Shown: positions 34,471-43,010 of the stretch, one piece after another | Numbering within the stretch: position 1 is the stretch's first letter | Layout of the letters: the number at the start of each line of letters is the position of its first letter | From: Flavobacteriaceae bacterium | GTDB lineage: Bacteria; Bacteroidota; Bacteroidia; Flavobacteriales; Flavobacteriaceae | Direction: 5' to 3' | DNA length: 64,000 nucleotides | Assembly: GCA_028284005.1 (NCBI GenBank) | Contig: JANQSO010000002.1 | Location: forward strand, 62,001 to 126,000 | The notes under the pieces: model-generated | The model's database searches: none | Told to the model about the DNA's origin: nothing | What the model saw: only the letters and a program-made list of their open reading frames with translations | Position numbers and translations under genes: made by a program

Positions 34471-34500
34471 ATAAAAAAGCCAATGTTATGACATTGGCTT
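34471..34500 (-). terminator. Terminator of the scoAB operon
   Basis: 10-bp stem AAGCCAATGT (34477-34486) / ACATTGGCTT (34491-34500), loop of 4, followed on the minus strand by a T-rich run. Lies 22 nt after the scoB stop. Confidence 0.85.
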
Positions 34501-34522
34501 AAAGTCCTTTACGGTATATAAA

Positions 34523-35179
34523 TTACAAATTCATTTCAGGAATATTACCCTCAACAATCAAATCTCCTTCTGTTGCGGTTTTAATATCTTCAATTGAAAC
34601 GCCGGGGGCTTTTTCCAGTAGTTTAAATTTCCCGTCTACAATTTCAAGTACCGCCAGATTGGTCACGATCTTTTTCACACAGTTAACACCTGTTAAAGGG
34701 AGGCGGCATTTTTTTAATAGTTTAGATTCACCGGCCCTGTTGGTATGCATCATGGCTACAATAATATTTTCGGCCGAAGCTACCAGGTCCATCGCTCCTC
34801 CCATACCCTTCACCATTTTTCCGGGAATTTTCCAATTTGCTATATCTCCGTTTTGGGCAACCTCCATGGCTCCTAAAATAGTTAGGTCCACATGCTGTCC
34901 TCTAATCATTGAGAAACTTGTAGCCGAATCGAAAAAAGAGGCCCCCGGTAAGGCCGTAATAGTTTGCTTCCCGGCATTAATAAGATCCGGGTCTTCTTCC
35001 CCTTCATAAGGGAAAGGCCCCATCCCCAATACACCGTTCTCACTTTGAAATTCAACTTCTATATCATTGCGTACAAAATTGGCCACCAGGGTTGGAATTC
35101 CAATTCCTAAGTTTACATAGTATCCGTTTTTCACTTCTTTTGCTATGCGCTGTGCTATTTGTTCTTTTGATAAGCTCAT
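34523..35179 (-). CDS. scoB: 3-oxoacid CoA-transferase subunit B
   Basis: 218 aa. Family I CoA-transferase beta subunit: [15 protein letters not shown] near the N-terminus, then the catalytic Glu in [14 protein letters not shown] (about residue 50), and [18 protein letters not shown]. With subunit A it moves CoA between succinyl-CoA and acetoacetate, feeding ketone-body or leucine breakdown products into central metabolism. Overlaps scoA by 4 nt (ATGA). Confidence 0.95.
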   Translation of the reverse strand: MSLSKEQIAQRIAKEVKNGYYVNLGIGIPTLVANFVRNDIEVEFQSENGVLGMGPFPYEGEEDPDLINAGKQTITALPGASFFDSATSFSMIRGQHVDLTILGAMEVAQNGDIANWKIPGKMVKGMGGAMDLVASAENIIVAMMHTNRAGESKLLKKCRLPLTGVNCVKKIVTNLAVLEIVDGKFKLLEKAPGVSIEDIKTATEGDLIVEGNIPEMNL

Positions 35180-35880
35180 TGGTCTCTTTTTCTAACGGTT
35201 AATTGTTCAATTCTTTTTTCATATCTAGCACCTTTAAAAATTCGTTGTACAAATATTCCCGGAATATGTATGTGGTTTGGGTCCAGGGTTCCAACGGGAA
35301 CTAATTCTTCTACTTCAGCAACTGTAATGTTAGCAGCTCCACACATATTGGGGTTAAAATTTCTGGCAGTTCCTTTAAAGATCAGGTTTCCTGCCTCATC
35401 TCCTTTCCACGCTTTAACAAAAGCAAAGTCCGCTTTAAATGCTTTTTCCATAATATGCATTTTACCATTGAACTCACGCGATTCTTTGCCCTCGGCTACT
35501 TCAGTTCCATATCCTGCAGGGGTGTAGAATGCAGGTATTCCACTTTGAGCTGCCTTACATCGCTGCGCCAAGGTTCCCTGTGGTATTAACTCCACCTCCA
35601 ATTCGCCGCTCAGCATCTGCCTTTCAAATTCTGCATTTTCTCCTACATAAGAAGAGATCATTTTTTTTATTTGACGTTTCTGAAGTAGCAGCCCCAAACC
35701 AAAATCGTCTACCCCTGCATTGTTAGAAATACACGTAACATTCTTTACATTTAAAGCTACCAGCTCGGCAATTGCATTTTCGGGTATGCCACTTAATCCA
35801 AAACCTCCCAACATAAATGTCATTCCATCCTTTACTCCTTTACAAGCTTCGGAAACATTTGAAACTGTTTTATTGATCAT
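35176..35880 (-). CDS. scoA: 3-oxoacid CoA-transferase subunit A
   Basis: 234 aa from ATG 35880, which gives the family start [18 protein letters not shown]; the frame is open eight codons further but that start lacks homology-like sequence. The glycine-rich [13 protein letters not shown] (about 22-34) is the CoA-transferase alpha signature, followed by [12 protein letters not shown]. Forms a heteromer with the subunit B encoded immediately downstream. Confidence 0.95.
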   Translation of the reverse strand: MINKTVSNVSEACKGVKDGMTFMLGGFGLSGIPENAIAELVALNVKNVTCISNNAGVDDFGLGLLLQKRQIKKMISSYVGENAEFERQMLSGELEVELIPQGTLAQRCKAAQSGIPAFYTPAGYGTEVAEGKESREFNGKMHIMEKAFKADFAFVKAWKGDEAGNLIFKGTARNFNPNMCGAANITVAEVEELVPVGTLDPNHIHIPGIFVQRIFKGARYEKRIEQLTVRKRDQ

Positions 35881-36005
35881 ATTTTTATATTTTCTGAATA
35901 ACAACCTTCAACTTTGCCAAAGGTCAATTATGAATACCAATTTAATTTCATAAAAATACTGAAATTGCCTGAGATTTACTTCCGAAGCAGTCTTCCTTTT
36001 TTACA

Positions 36006-36034
36006 AAAAAACCCGAATTGAAATTCGGGTTTTT
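36006..36034 (-). terminator. Terminator after the PBP1A gene
   Basis: Inverted repeat AAAAACCCGAATT (36007-36019) / AATTCGGGTTTTT (36022-36034) with T-run on the minus strand, 16 nt after the stop at 36050. The symmetric A/T flanks would also work rightward. Confidence 0.85.
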
Positions 36035-36049
36035 CATTTTGTGCATTTT

Positions 36050-38368
36050 CTAAAAGTCAAATTCGTCCGGGATTCCTTCTACATCTTGATTTCCTTCTTT
36101 AAATTCGGTACAATCCGTTACAATAGAAAGTTTATCGGGTTTTTTAAAATTATCTTTAGAAATACCCAGGTCTTCATTTTCGTAGCATTTTTTCATGTAA
36201 ATAGCCCAAATAGGCAATGCCATTGTTGCTCCTTGCCCATATGCAGTGGTTCCAAAATGGGTTGCCCTGTCTTCGCCTCCTACCCATACTCCTGTAACCA
36301 GATTTGGGACAATTCCCATAAACCACCCATCACTATTATTTTGTGTAGTTCCGGTTTTTCCGGCAATTGGATTTTTAAAATCATACGGGTAACCACTTAC
36401 CACATTTTTATATAGATGACCTGAGCGCCAGGTTCCACGCAATCTGCTACCTGAACCAGATTCCACCACTCCTTCCATTAAGCTTACAGTTACATATGCA
36501 CTTTCATTACTTATTACATCTTTTGTTTCGGGTACATTTTGAAACAGAACAGTTCCGTTTTTATCTTCTATCCGCGAAATTAAAGTAGGTTTAACAAATA
36601 CCCCTTCATTTGCAAATGTACTATAGGCTCCAACCATTTCGTATAATGAAACGTCCGGAGTTCCCAGTGCAATAGAAGGAGCTTCCGGTATCTCAGCGGC
36701 GTCAACACCCATCTTTTTTACCAAATCTATTACCGGCCTTGGCCCTACGCGATCTATTAAACGTGCCGTTACCGTGTTCACTGAATTGGCCAGTGCATTT
36801 TTAAGTGTTATCATTCCGCCGTATTTACCTCCGGAATTCTTTGGTGTCCAGGGTTCTAACAATCCATATTTTCCTTCAGGTATGGTATATTGGGTATTTG
36901 GCAGTGTATCACAGGGGGACATATGCATCTGGTCGATAACCGTTGCATATACAAAAGGTTTAAACGTGGATCCTATCTGGCGTTTTCCCTTTTTGACCAT
37001 ATCATATTTAAAGTGCTTATAATTGATTCCTCCAACCCACGCTTTTACTTCTCCTGTTTGCGGGGTCATTGACATTAAGGAGGCTTGAAGTATGGACTTA
37101 TAATACCTAATGGAATCCAAAGGTGTCATTATCGTATCGATAGAATTATTCTCTGCTGTCCAGGAAAAAATTCGCATTGGAGTCTTTTTGCTGAAGCTCT
37201 TTATAATATCTGCTTCACTTTTTCCCTGTTTTTCGAGTTCCCGCCAACGGTCACTTCTTCTCATTGAAGTATTTATGATGCCATCTATTTCTTCTTTAGT
37301 GATATCTCTGAACGGAGCGGTTTTATTTTTTTCATTTTGACTGTCAAATTCCTTTTGGAGGTTTGCAAGGTGAAGATCGACAGCTTCTTCGGCATATTCC
37401 TGCATTTTTGAATCTATGGTAGTGTATACTTTTAAGCCGTCGCTATAAATATCATATTCACTTCCATCACTTTTAGGATTTTCTTTGATCCAATCTGCCA
37501 TAAATGCACGTGCATATTCTCTAAAATAGGTGGCGATTCCTTCATCATGGCCCTGTGGGGTATATTTAATATTCAGAGGAAGGGCTTGAAGAGAGTCCTT
37601 TACTGTTTCAGAAATAAAATCATATTTTGCCATTTGCGCCAACACAACATTTCGTCTGTTTCGAACTCCTTCGGGGTTTCGTCTTGGATTGTATAGAGAT
37701 GAATTTTTAAACATCCCCACCAATACAGCTGCTTCCACTGTTGATAGCTGTGATGGTTCCTTATCAAAATATATATTGGAAGCAGATTCTATCCCTACAG
37801 CCTGGTTGAGGAAATCGTATTCATTAAAATACATTGTAATGATCTCTTCTTTGGTATAGCGGCGCTCCAAACGAATGGCAATAATCCATTCCTTTATTTT
37901 TTGTACAGCTCTTTGTAGTTTGTTTCGTGAAACCTGTTCTGTAAAAAAAAGTTTTGCCAATTGTTGAGAGATCGTACTGGCTCCCCCTTTTGACCCCAAA
38001 AAAACAAATGCTCTCACAGTTCCTTTAGCATCAATTCCGGAATGGTCATAAAACCTGACATCTTCTGTTGCGATCAATGCTTTTACCAAATGATTCGGCA
38101 ATTCTTCATATTGAACAGGTGTTCTGTTTTCCTGGTAGAACTTACCAATTACTTTTCCATCGGAAGCAATGATCTCGGTAGCTAAGTTCTTTTCGGGATT
38201 TTCAAGGCTGGTTTCATCCGGAAGACTACCAAAAACACCCCAGGAGGCCAATAAAAAAATTAAAAGTATAAGGCCGATAAACCCTCCGAAAAATTTCCAA
38301 AATGTTTTTACATTTCGTTTCATATTATTTTGAGGGGCGGTCTTTTTCTTAGCTTTTTTTTGTGCCAT
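36050..38368 (-). CDS. Penicillin-binding protein 1A (bifunctional glycosyltransferase/transpeptidase)
   Basis: 772 aa class A PBP. A short Lys-rich cytoplasmic tail, TM helix at about residues 30-50, glycosyltransferase GT51 domain (about 70-250) with catalytic IATEDVRFYDHSG and GGASTISQQLAKLFF, and a transpeptidase domain with SxxK in GSTFKPFVYA, SVNTVTAR (SxN) and KTGTTQ. Polymerises and cross-links peptidoglycan at the inner membrane. Follows gldH by 6 nt in a ricT-gldH-PBP1A operon. Confidence 0.95.
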   Translation of the reverse strand: MAQKKAKKKTAPQNNMKRNVKTFWKFFGGFIGLILLIFLLASWGVFGSLPDETSLENPEKNLATEIIASDGKVIGKFYQENRTPVQYEELPNHLVKALIATEDVRFYDHSGIDAKGTVRAFVFLGSKGGASTISQQLAKLFFTEQVSRNKLQRAVQKIKEWIIAIRLERRYTKEEIITMYFNEYDFLNQAVGIESASNIYFDKEPSQLSTVEAAVLVGMFKNSSLYNPRRNPEGVRNRRNVVLAQMAKYDFISETVKDSLQALPLNIKYTPQGHDEGIATYFREYARAFMADWIKENPKSDGSEYDIYSDGLKVYTTIDSKMQEYAEEAVDLHLANLQKEFDSQNEKNKTAPFRDITKEEIDGIINTSMRRSDRWRELEKQGKSEADIIKSFSKKTPMRIFSWTAENNSIDTIMTPLDSIRYYKSILQASLMSMTPQTGEVKAWVGGINYKHFKYDMVKKGKRQIGSTFKPFVYATVIDQMHMSPCDTLPNTQYTIPEGKYGLLEPWTPKNSGGKYGGMITLKNALANSVNTVTARLIDRVGPRPVIDLVKKMGVDAAEIPEAPSIALGTPDVSLYEMVGAYSTFANEGVFVKPTLISRIEDKNGTVLFQNVPETKDVISNESAYVTVSLMEGVVESGSGSRLRGTWRSGHLYKNVVSGYPYDFKNPIAGKTGTTQNNSDGWFMGIVPNLVTGVWVGGEDRATHFGTTAYGQGATMALPIWAIYMKKCYENEDLGISKDNFKKPDKLSIVTDCTEFKEGNQDVEGIPDEFDF

Positions 38369-38374
38369 AATACG

Positions 38375-38860
38375 CTACTTTTGTAAAACTTCTTCAATAC
38401 TGTATCCTACGTCTGTAATGCCTTCTAGTTGGGTAACGCCATCTACATCACCGTTATTGCGAACTGCCTGTGTTATAGTTATGTTATAATTTCCTTCTTC
38501 AAAAAAAGAAACATTTTCCTTATACCATAATTTATTTTCCTTTATACTTCCAATTCCTTGCCCAAGCCATGACCCGTCCGGATTTGCCATTCTATACTCT
38601 AAGGTATCAACCACCGTTTTTCCTTTCGGGAAGTTCATAGACACAATTAAAAAAAGATTATTGTATGGATATTCATTGCTATTACGTATGTGCAAAAAAA
38701 CATTGTACTTTTTCAATGAATCCATTTTTGGTATTGTAAATTCAACCACCTCATCTTTATCCCAATGACCTGATAAGCTTTTACTTTCACTGGCAACAGT
38801 ATTAGAATCACAGGATGCTAATACTGCAAAAAGTAATACGGTTGTGATAAACCTATGCAT
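38375..38860 (-). CDS. gldH: Gliding motility lipoprotein GldH
   Basis: 161 aa from ATG 38860, chosen because it gives a lipoprotein signal peptide ending in lipobox LASC; the upstream extension is within ricT. Family pattern: WDKDEVVEFTIP near the N-terminus, then DGSWLGQGIGSIKENKLWYKE and GVTQLEGITDVGYSIE. GldH is an envelope lipoprotein needed for flavobacterial gliding. Overlaps ricT by 8 nt. Confidence 0.9.
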   Translation of the reverse strand: MHRFITTVLLFAVLASCDSNTVASESKSLSGHWDKDEVVEFTIPKMDSLKKYNVFLHIRNSNEYPYNNLFLIVSMNFPKGKTVVDTLEYRMANPDGSWLGQGIGSIKENKLWYKENVSFFEEGNYNITITQAVRNNGDVDGVTQLEGITDVGYSIEEVLQK

Positions 38861-40025
38861 TTTTTTGTGAGTTTCTATTTCTGTTTCTGGACTGTTTTTG
38901 TTTTTTATTCCTTCTTTTATTACGGCGGCGCTTAGGTTTGTCAAAACGTGTTAAACTATCTTGCCCTACAACATTACTAAAGATTTCTTCTTCAGGTTGT
39001 TCAATTTCTACCGTAAATTCTTCAAGGCTTACCACTTTTTTTCCTTTTTTATTCAGCGCAATGATCTCGTTTACCTTGTTGACATCCAACGGGTACCAGT
39101 TCATCCCTTCATTTTCATAGGAATACCAAAGCATTCTTTTGAAGATGTCAGATTTTTGACAGATTGCTACTCCCTTTTCTGTTAAAAGTTTTACATCGCT
39201 CTTTGGAAATTCATCCAAAGCCTCCAAATATGTGTCCAGCTCATAATTGAGACAACATTTTAACTTTCCACATTGACCAGCCAGTTTTTGAGGGTTCAGA
39301 GATAACTGCTGAAAACGGGCTGCAGCCGTATTTACTGATCTGAAATCTGTTAACCAGGTTGAGCAACACAATTCTCTACCACAAGAACCAATCCCTCCCA
39401 AACGTGCTGCTTCCTGTCGGAAACCAACCTGTTTCATTTCGATACGGGTGCCGAAGGCCCTTGCAAAATCTTTGATCAATTCTCTAAAATCAACCCGTTC
39501 TTCTGCTGTATAATAAAAAATTACTTTGGAAGCATCTCCTTGATATTCTACATCTGAAATTTTCATTTGCAGTCCCAGGCGTATTGCAATTTCACGCGAA
39601 CGTTTTTGAACTTCACTCTCTTTATCCCGTACTCTTTGCCAAACGTCAATATCTTTTTGTGTGGCTTTTCTATAAATCTTTGGAAGTTCCTTTATATCAT
39701 TACTTTCCTTTTTCTTTTTCATTTGCACACGCACCAATTCCCCAGTCAATGTTACCATACCAATATCATGGCCATTGGCAGCTTCGGTAGCGACCACATC
39801 CCCTATATTCAGGGAAATTTTTTCAGGATTTTGATAAAAGTGTTTCCTTCCGTTCTTAAAACGTACTTCCACCGCATTGAACGGTTCCTGGTTTCCGGGA
39901 AGTGACATATTGGAAAGCCAGTCGAATACCGTTAATTTATTACAGCCATCAGTTCCGCAAGTTCCATTGTTCCTGCATCCCTTTGGCTGTCCGTTGGTAC
40001 TCGTGGCACAGCTTGTACAGCCCAT
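38853..40025 (-). CDS. ricT: RicT/YaaT-like PSP1-domain protein
   Basis: 390 aa. An N-terminal Cys-rich patch (MGCTSCAT, then CRNNGTCGTDGC), a PSP1 domain (about 100-280) with GSCGRELCCSTWL and QCGKLKCCLNYELD, and a strongly basic C-terminal tail rich in Arg/Lys/Asn. In Bacillus RicT joins an Fe-S-bearing complex that steers RNase Y. The conserved Cys are kept, so a cluster or zinc is plausible; the basic tail may bind RNA. First gene of the ricT-gldH-PBP1A operon. Confidence 0.9.
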   Translation of the reverse strand: MGCTSCATSTNGQPKGCRNNGTCGTDGCNKLTVFDWLSNMSLPGNQEPFNAVEVRFKNGRKHFYQNPEKISLNIGDVVATEAANGHDIGMVTLTGELVRVQMKKKKESNDIKELPKIYRKATQKDIDVWQRVRDKESEVQKRSREIAIRLGLQMKISDVEYQGDASKVIFYYTAEERVDFRELIKDFARAFGTRIEMKQVGFRQEAARLGGIGSCGRELCCSTWLTDFRSVNTAAARFQQLSLNPQKLAGQCGKLKCCLNYELDTYLEALDEFPKSDVKLLTEKGVAICQKSDIFKRMLWYSYENEGMNWYPLDVNKVNEIIALNKKGKKVVSLEEFTVEIEQPEEEIFSNVVGQDSLTRFDKPKRRRNKRRNKKQKQSRNRNRNSQKNA

Positions 40026-40116
40026 ATTCTTTATATATAGCTCTTTTTCAATTGAAAAAGAGACGGAGATTAAACGTTGTCTTAAGCGAGTAAAGATACC
40101 AATTTATTACAGAACC

Positions 40117-41148
40117 TTACTTTTTGAATTTTAGTTTTTCTGAACGTCCTTTTTTGAAGATTTTATTGCTATTGGGAATGCCTTTACGGAGTTTCTTTTG
40201 TTCCTCGTACGGAAGGTGAATGATCTCCTGGCATTCTGATGAACAGCAATTTTCCATTTTTGAAGCACATTCCTCACATTGGATAAACAACAAATGGCAG
40301 GCTTCATTCTCACAATTTACATGTGTATCGCAAGGGGCTCCGCATTGGTGGCAATTTGCAATGACATCTTCTGTAATACGCTCTCCACGGCGATGGTCGA
40401 AAACAAAATTCTTTCCGACAAATTTATTTTCCAGACCCTTATTCTTTACCTGGCGCGCATATTCGATAATTCCGCCTTCCAGCTGGTATACTTGTTTAAA
40501 CCCCTTATGTTTATAGTAAGCACTGGCTTTTTCACAACGAATTCCTCCGGTGCAATACATTACCAGTTTTTTATCTTCCTTGTGGTCTTTAAGGTCTTCT
40601 TCAATAATGTCCAGGGAGTCACGGAATGTGTCCACATCCGGGGTTATGGCTCCTTGAAAATGCCCTATTTCGCTTTCATAATGATTACGCATATCAACCA
40701 AAATAGTGTCAGGGTCTTCAATTAATTCATTAAATCTTGAGGCATTTACATGGATCCCTTTGTTACGTACGTCAAAGGTTTCGTCATTCAAGCCGTCTGC
40801 TACAATTTTGTTACGCACCTTAACTTTTAGCTTTAAAAAGGATTTCATGTCCTGTTCAATTGCAATGTTAAGCCGGACGTCTTTCAGAAAATATATCCCA
40901 TCGAGAAATGTTTTGAAATCGTTAAATTTCTTTGCAGGAACTGAGAGCTGCGCGTTAATTCCTTCGTGGGCAATATAAATACGGCCCAATACATTGAATT
41001 CATTCCAGGCAACGAACAAATGGTTTCGAAAAAGCTTCGGATTGCCAATTTTGGCATATTGATAAAAAGAGAGAGTTAACCGATCTTCTCCGGCTTGCTC
41101 CAGTAAAGTTTCTCTCTCTTTTGCACTTAAGGTGTTGTACAGTTGCAT
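40117..41148 (-). CDS. trhO: tRNA uridine(34) hydroxylase, rhodanese family
   Basis: 343 aa. N-terminal acylphosphatase-like domain (FNVLGRIYIAHEGINAQLSVP), central rhodanese domain with the active-site loop CTGGIRCEKASAYY, and a C-terminal Cys-rich zinc-like region (CHQCGAPC, then CENEACHLLFIQCEEC). The order matches TrhO/YceA, which hydroxylates U34 of tRNA in an O2-dependent way. Single gene. Confidence 0.93.
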   Translation of the reverse strand: MQLYNTLSAKERETLLEQAGEDRLTLSFYQYAKIGNPKLFRNHLFVAWNEFNVLGRIYIAHEGINAQLSVPAKKFNDFKTFLDGIYFLKDVRLNIAIEQDMKSFLKLKVKVRNKIVADGLNDETFDVRNKGIHVNASRFNELIEDPDTILVDMRNHYESEIGHFQGAITPDVDTFRDSLDIIEEDLKDHKEDKKLVMYCTGGIRCEKASAYYKHKGFKQVYQLEGGIIEYARQVKNKGLENKFVGKNFVFDHRRGERITEDVIANCHQCGAPCDTHVNCENEACHLLFIQCEECASKMENCCSSECQEIIHLPYEEQKKLRKGIPNSNKIFKKGRSEKLKFKK

Positions 41149-41248
41149 GCTATACTTTGTTTAGTGAAAAGTGATTATAGTAAAATATAGTTGCAAAAAT
41201 ATCATTTTCGCAGATGTTAACAAAAAAGTAACGAACAGGGGTTTTCCT

Positions 41249-41265
41249 TTTGGGCTAAACCCAAA
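41249..41265. promoter_or_regulatory. Inverted repeat upstream of recA
   Basis: TTTGGG (41249-41254), 5-nt spacer, CCCAAA (41260-41265). About 80 bp before the recA ATG and just upstream of a TACCTTAG element (41272-41279) resembling the -7 box. It is placed like a repressor site, and recA is usually under SOS control, but I do not know the LexA box of this group. Confidence 0.35.
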
Positions 41266-41345
41266 GAAATAGTACCTTAGCCTATTAGTCGCCAAAGCAG
41301 TTTTGCGAAGGTGAAATTATTTTTTTACAACTAATTTTTGAATAC

Positions 41346-42353
41346 ATGAGCAACGAAAAAGACGCTAAATTAAAGGCTTTAAAACTTACTTTAGATAAAT
41401 TAGACAAGACCTACGGAAAAGGAACCGTAATGAAAATGGGGGATACGGTTGTTCAGGAAGTTGACGTAATTCCTACAGGTTCTTTGGGGCTGGATGTTGC
41501 TTTGGGTGTAGGCGGTTATCCAAGGGGCCGTGTTATAGAGATTTACGGTCCGGAATCATCGGGAAAAACGACATTAACGCTACATGCAATTGCCGAAGCT
41601 CAAAAAAAGGGAGGTATTGCGGCATTTATTGATGCAGAGCATGCCTTTGACCGCTATTATGCCGAAAGCCTTGGAGTAGATATTGAAAACCTTATCATAT
41701 CGCAGCCGGACAACGGAGAACAAGCACTGGAAATTGCAGATAATTTGATTCGAAGTGGTGCTATTGATATCATTGTGATCGATTCGGTTGCCGCATTGAC
41801 CCCAAAAAGTGAAATTGAAGGTGAAATGGGAGACAGTAAGATGGGCTTACATGCGCGGTTGATGTCACAGGCACTTAGAAAATTAACAGGCTCTATTAGT
41901 AAGACCAACTGTACCGTTATTTTTATTAATCAATTACGTGAAAAAATTGGAGTGATGTTTGGGAACCCCGAAACAACAACCGGGGGGAATGCATTGAAGT
42001 TCTATGCTTCGGTACGGTTAGACATACGGCGCTCTACCCAAATTAAGGACACAGACAGTAATGTGAAAGGCAATAAAACACGTGTTAAAGTGGTGAAGAA
42101 CAAAGTGGCTCCTCCATTTAAAACGGCTGAGTTTGATATTATGTATGGAGCAGGAATTTCTAAAGTTGGGGAGATTATTGACCTGGGGGTAGATTTTGAG
42201 ATCATCAAGAAAAGTGGTTCATGGTTTAGTTATGATGAAACCAAACTAGGTCAAGGTAGAGATGCTGTAAAAACTCTTCTAATGGACAACCCGGAACTCA
42301 TGGAAGAACTCGAGCAAAAAATTAAAGATGCAATCGCCACAATCAACCAATAA
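41346..42353 (+). CDS. recA: Recombinase RecA
   Basis: 335 aa, DNA strand exchange and SOS activator. Walker [11 protein letters not shown] (about residues 69-78), [13 protein letters not shown], Walker [12 protein letters not shown]2 loop with [14 protein letters not shown], and [10 protein letters not shown]. No intein. Single gene; the next gene begins after a ~115-bp region carrying an ECF-type promoter. Confidence 0.98.
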   Translation: MSNEKDAKLKALKLTLDKLDKTYGKGTVMKMGDTVVQEVDVIPTGSLGLDVALGVGGYPRGRVIEIYGPESSGKTTLTLHAIAEAQKKGGIAAFIDAEHAFDRYYAESLGVDIENLIISQPDNGEQALEIADNLIRSGAIDIIVIDSVAALTPKSEIEGEMGDSKMGLHARLMSQALRKLTGSISKTNCTVIFINQLREKIGVMFGNPETTTGGNALKFYASVRLDIRRSTQIKDTDSNVKGNKTRVKVVKNKVAPPFKTAEFDIMYGAGISKVGEIIDLGVDFEIIKKSGSWFSYDETKLGQGRDAVKTLLMDNPELMEELEQKIKDAIATINQ

Positions 42354-42369
42354 TTTTTTGGCCGCTCAC

Positions 42370-42396
42370 GCAACCCTTTTAATATAATGGTATCTA
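42370..42396 (+). promoter_or_regulatory. Candidate ECF sigma-dependent promoter
   Basis: GCAACC (42370-42375), 15-nt spacer, TATCTA (42391-42396). An AAC-containing -35 box with this spacing is typical of ECF sigma promoters and differs from the housekeeping TTTG/TAnnTTTG type. Directly upstream of an ECF sigma gene, suggesting autoregulation. Confidence 0.45.
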
Positions 42397-42469
42397 CTTA
42401 ACGTAGAACCCGAAGGTATTATGGTTGACGCTAAAAACAGTGTATAATGCTAATAATTTGGGACTACTT

Positions 42470-43003
42470 TTGACTTTAGACGAGCTCATATTACAATGTA
42501 AAAAGCAGAGTGCTAAGGCGCAAGGGGAATTGTATAAACGTTATTCAAGTACCCTTTTTTCTATTTGCCTGAGGTATTCACCTAATTATGCAGAAGCAGA
42601 AGACAGTTTGCAGGATGCTTTTCTTACTATTTTCAAAAAAATAGAGCAGTTTAAAGATAAAGGTTCTTTTGAAGGCTGGATGAAACGAATTACTGTGAAT
42701 ACCGTTCTTCAAAAATACCGGAAACAACGTGTTTTTGACATTGTAAAAGAAGAGCATTTAGAAGATGGGGAGGAAGAGATAGAAGATACTAACATTCCAT
42801 TGGATTTTTTACTGAAGATAATTCAGGAACTTCCACACCGGTATAGGTTAGTTTTTACTATGTATGTGATGGATGGTTATTCACATAAGGAGATCGCCGA
42901 AATGTTAGGAATCTCGGATGGAACGTCTAAATCTAATCTGGCACGAGCACGAGGGATTTTGAAAACTAAAATTGAAAACTATAACACCGCAACTAAGGCA
43001 TAA
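42470..43003 (+). CDS. ECF-type RNA polymerase sigma factor
   Basis: 177 aa if started at TTG 42470, giving TLDELILQCKKQSAKAQGELY, the usual N-terminus of this Bacteroidota sigma group; the frame is open to a TTG at 42425 with a GTG at 42440. There is no in-frame ATG. Region 2 has AEDSLQDAFLTIFKKI and FEGWMKRITVNTVL; region 4 has LPHRYRLVFTMYVMDGYSHK and IAEMLGISDGTSKSNLARAR. Regions 1 and 3 are missing, as expected for ECF factors. 7 nt before its putative anti-sigma partner. Confidence 0.9.
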   Translation: MTLDELILQCKKQSAKAQGELYKRYSSTLFSICLRYSPNYAEAEDSLQDAFLTIFKKIEQFKDKGSFEGWMKRITVNTVLQKYRKQRVFDIVKEEHLEDGEEEIEDTNIPLDFLLKIIQELPHRYRLVFTMYVMDGYSHKEIAEMLGISDGTSKSNLARARGILKTKIENYNTATKA

Positions 43004-43010
43004 TTGCTAA

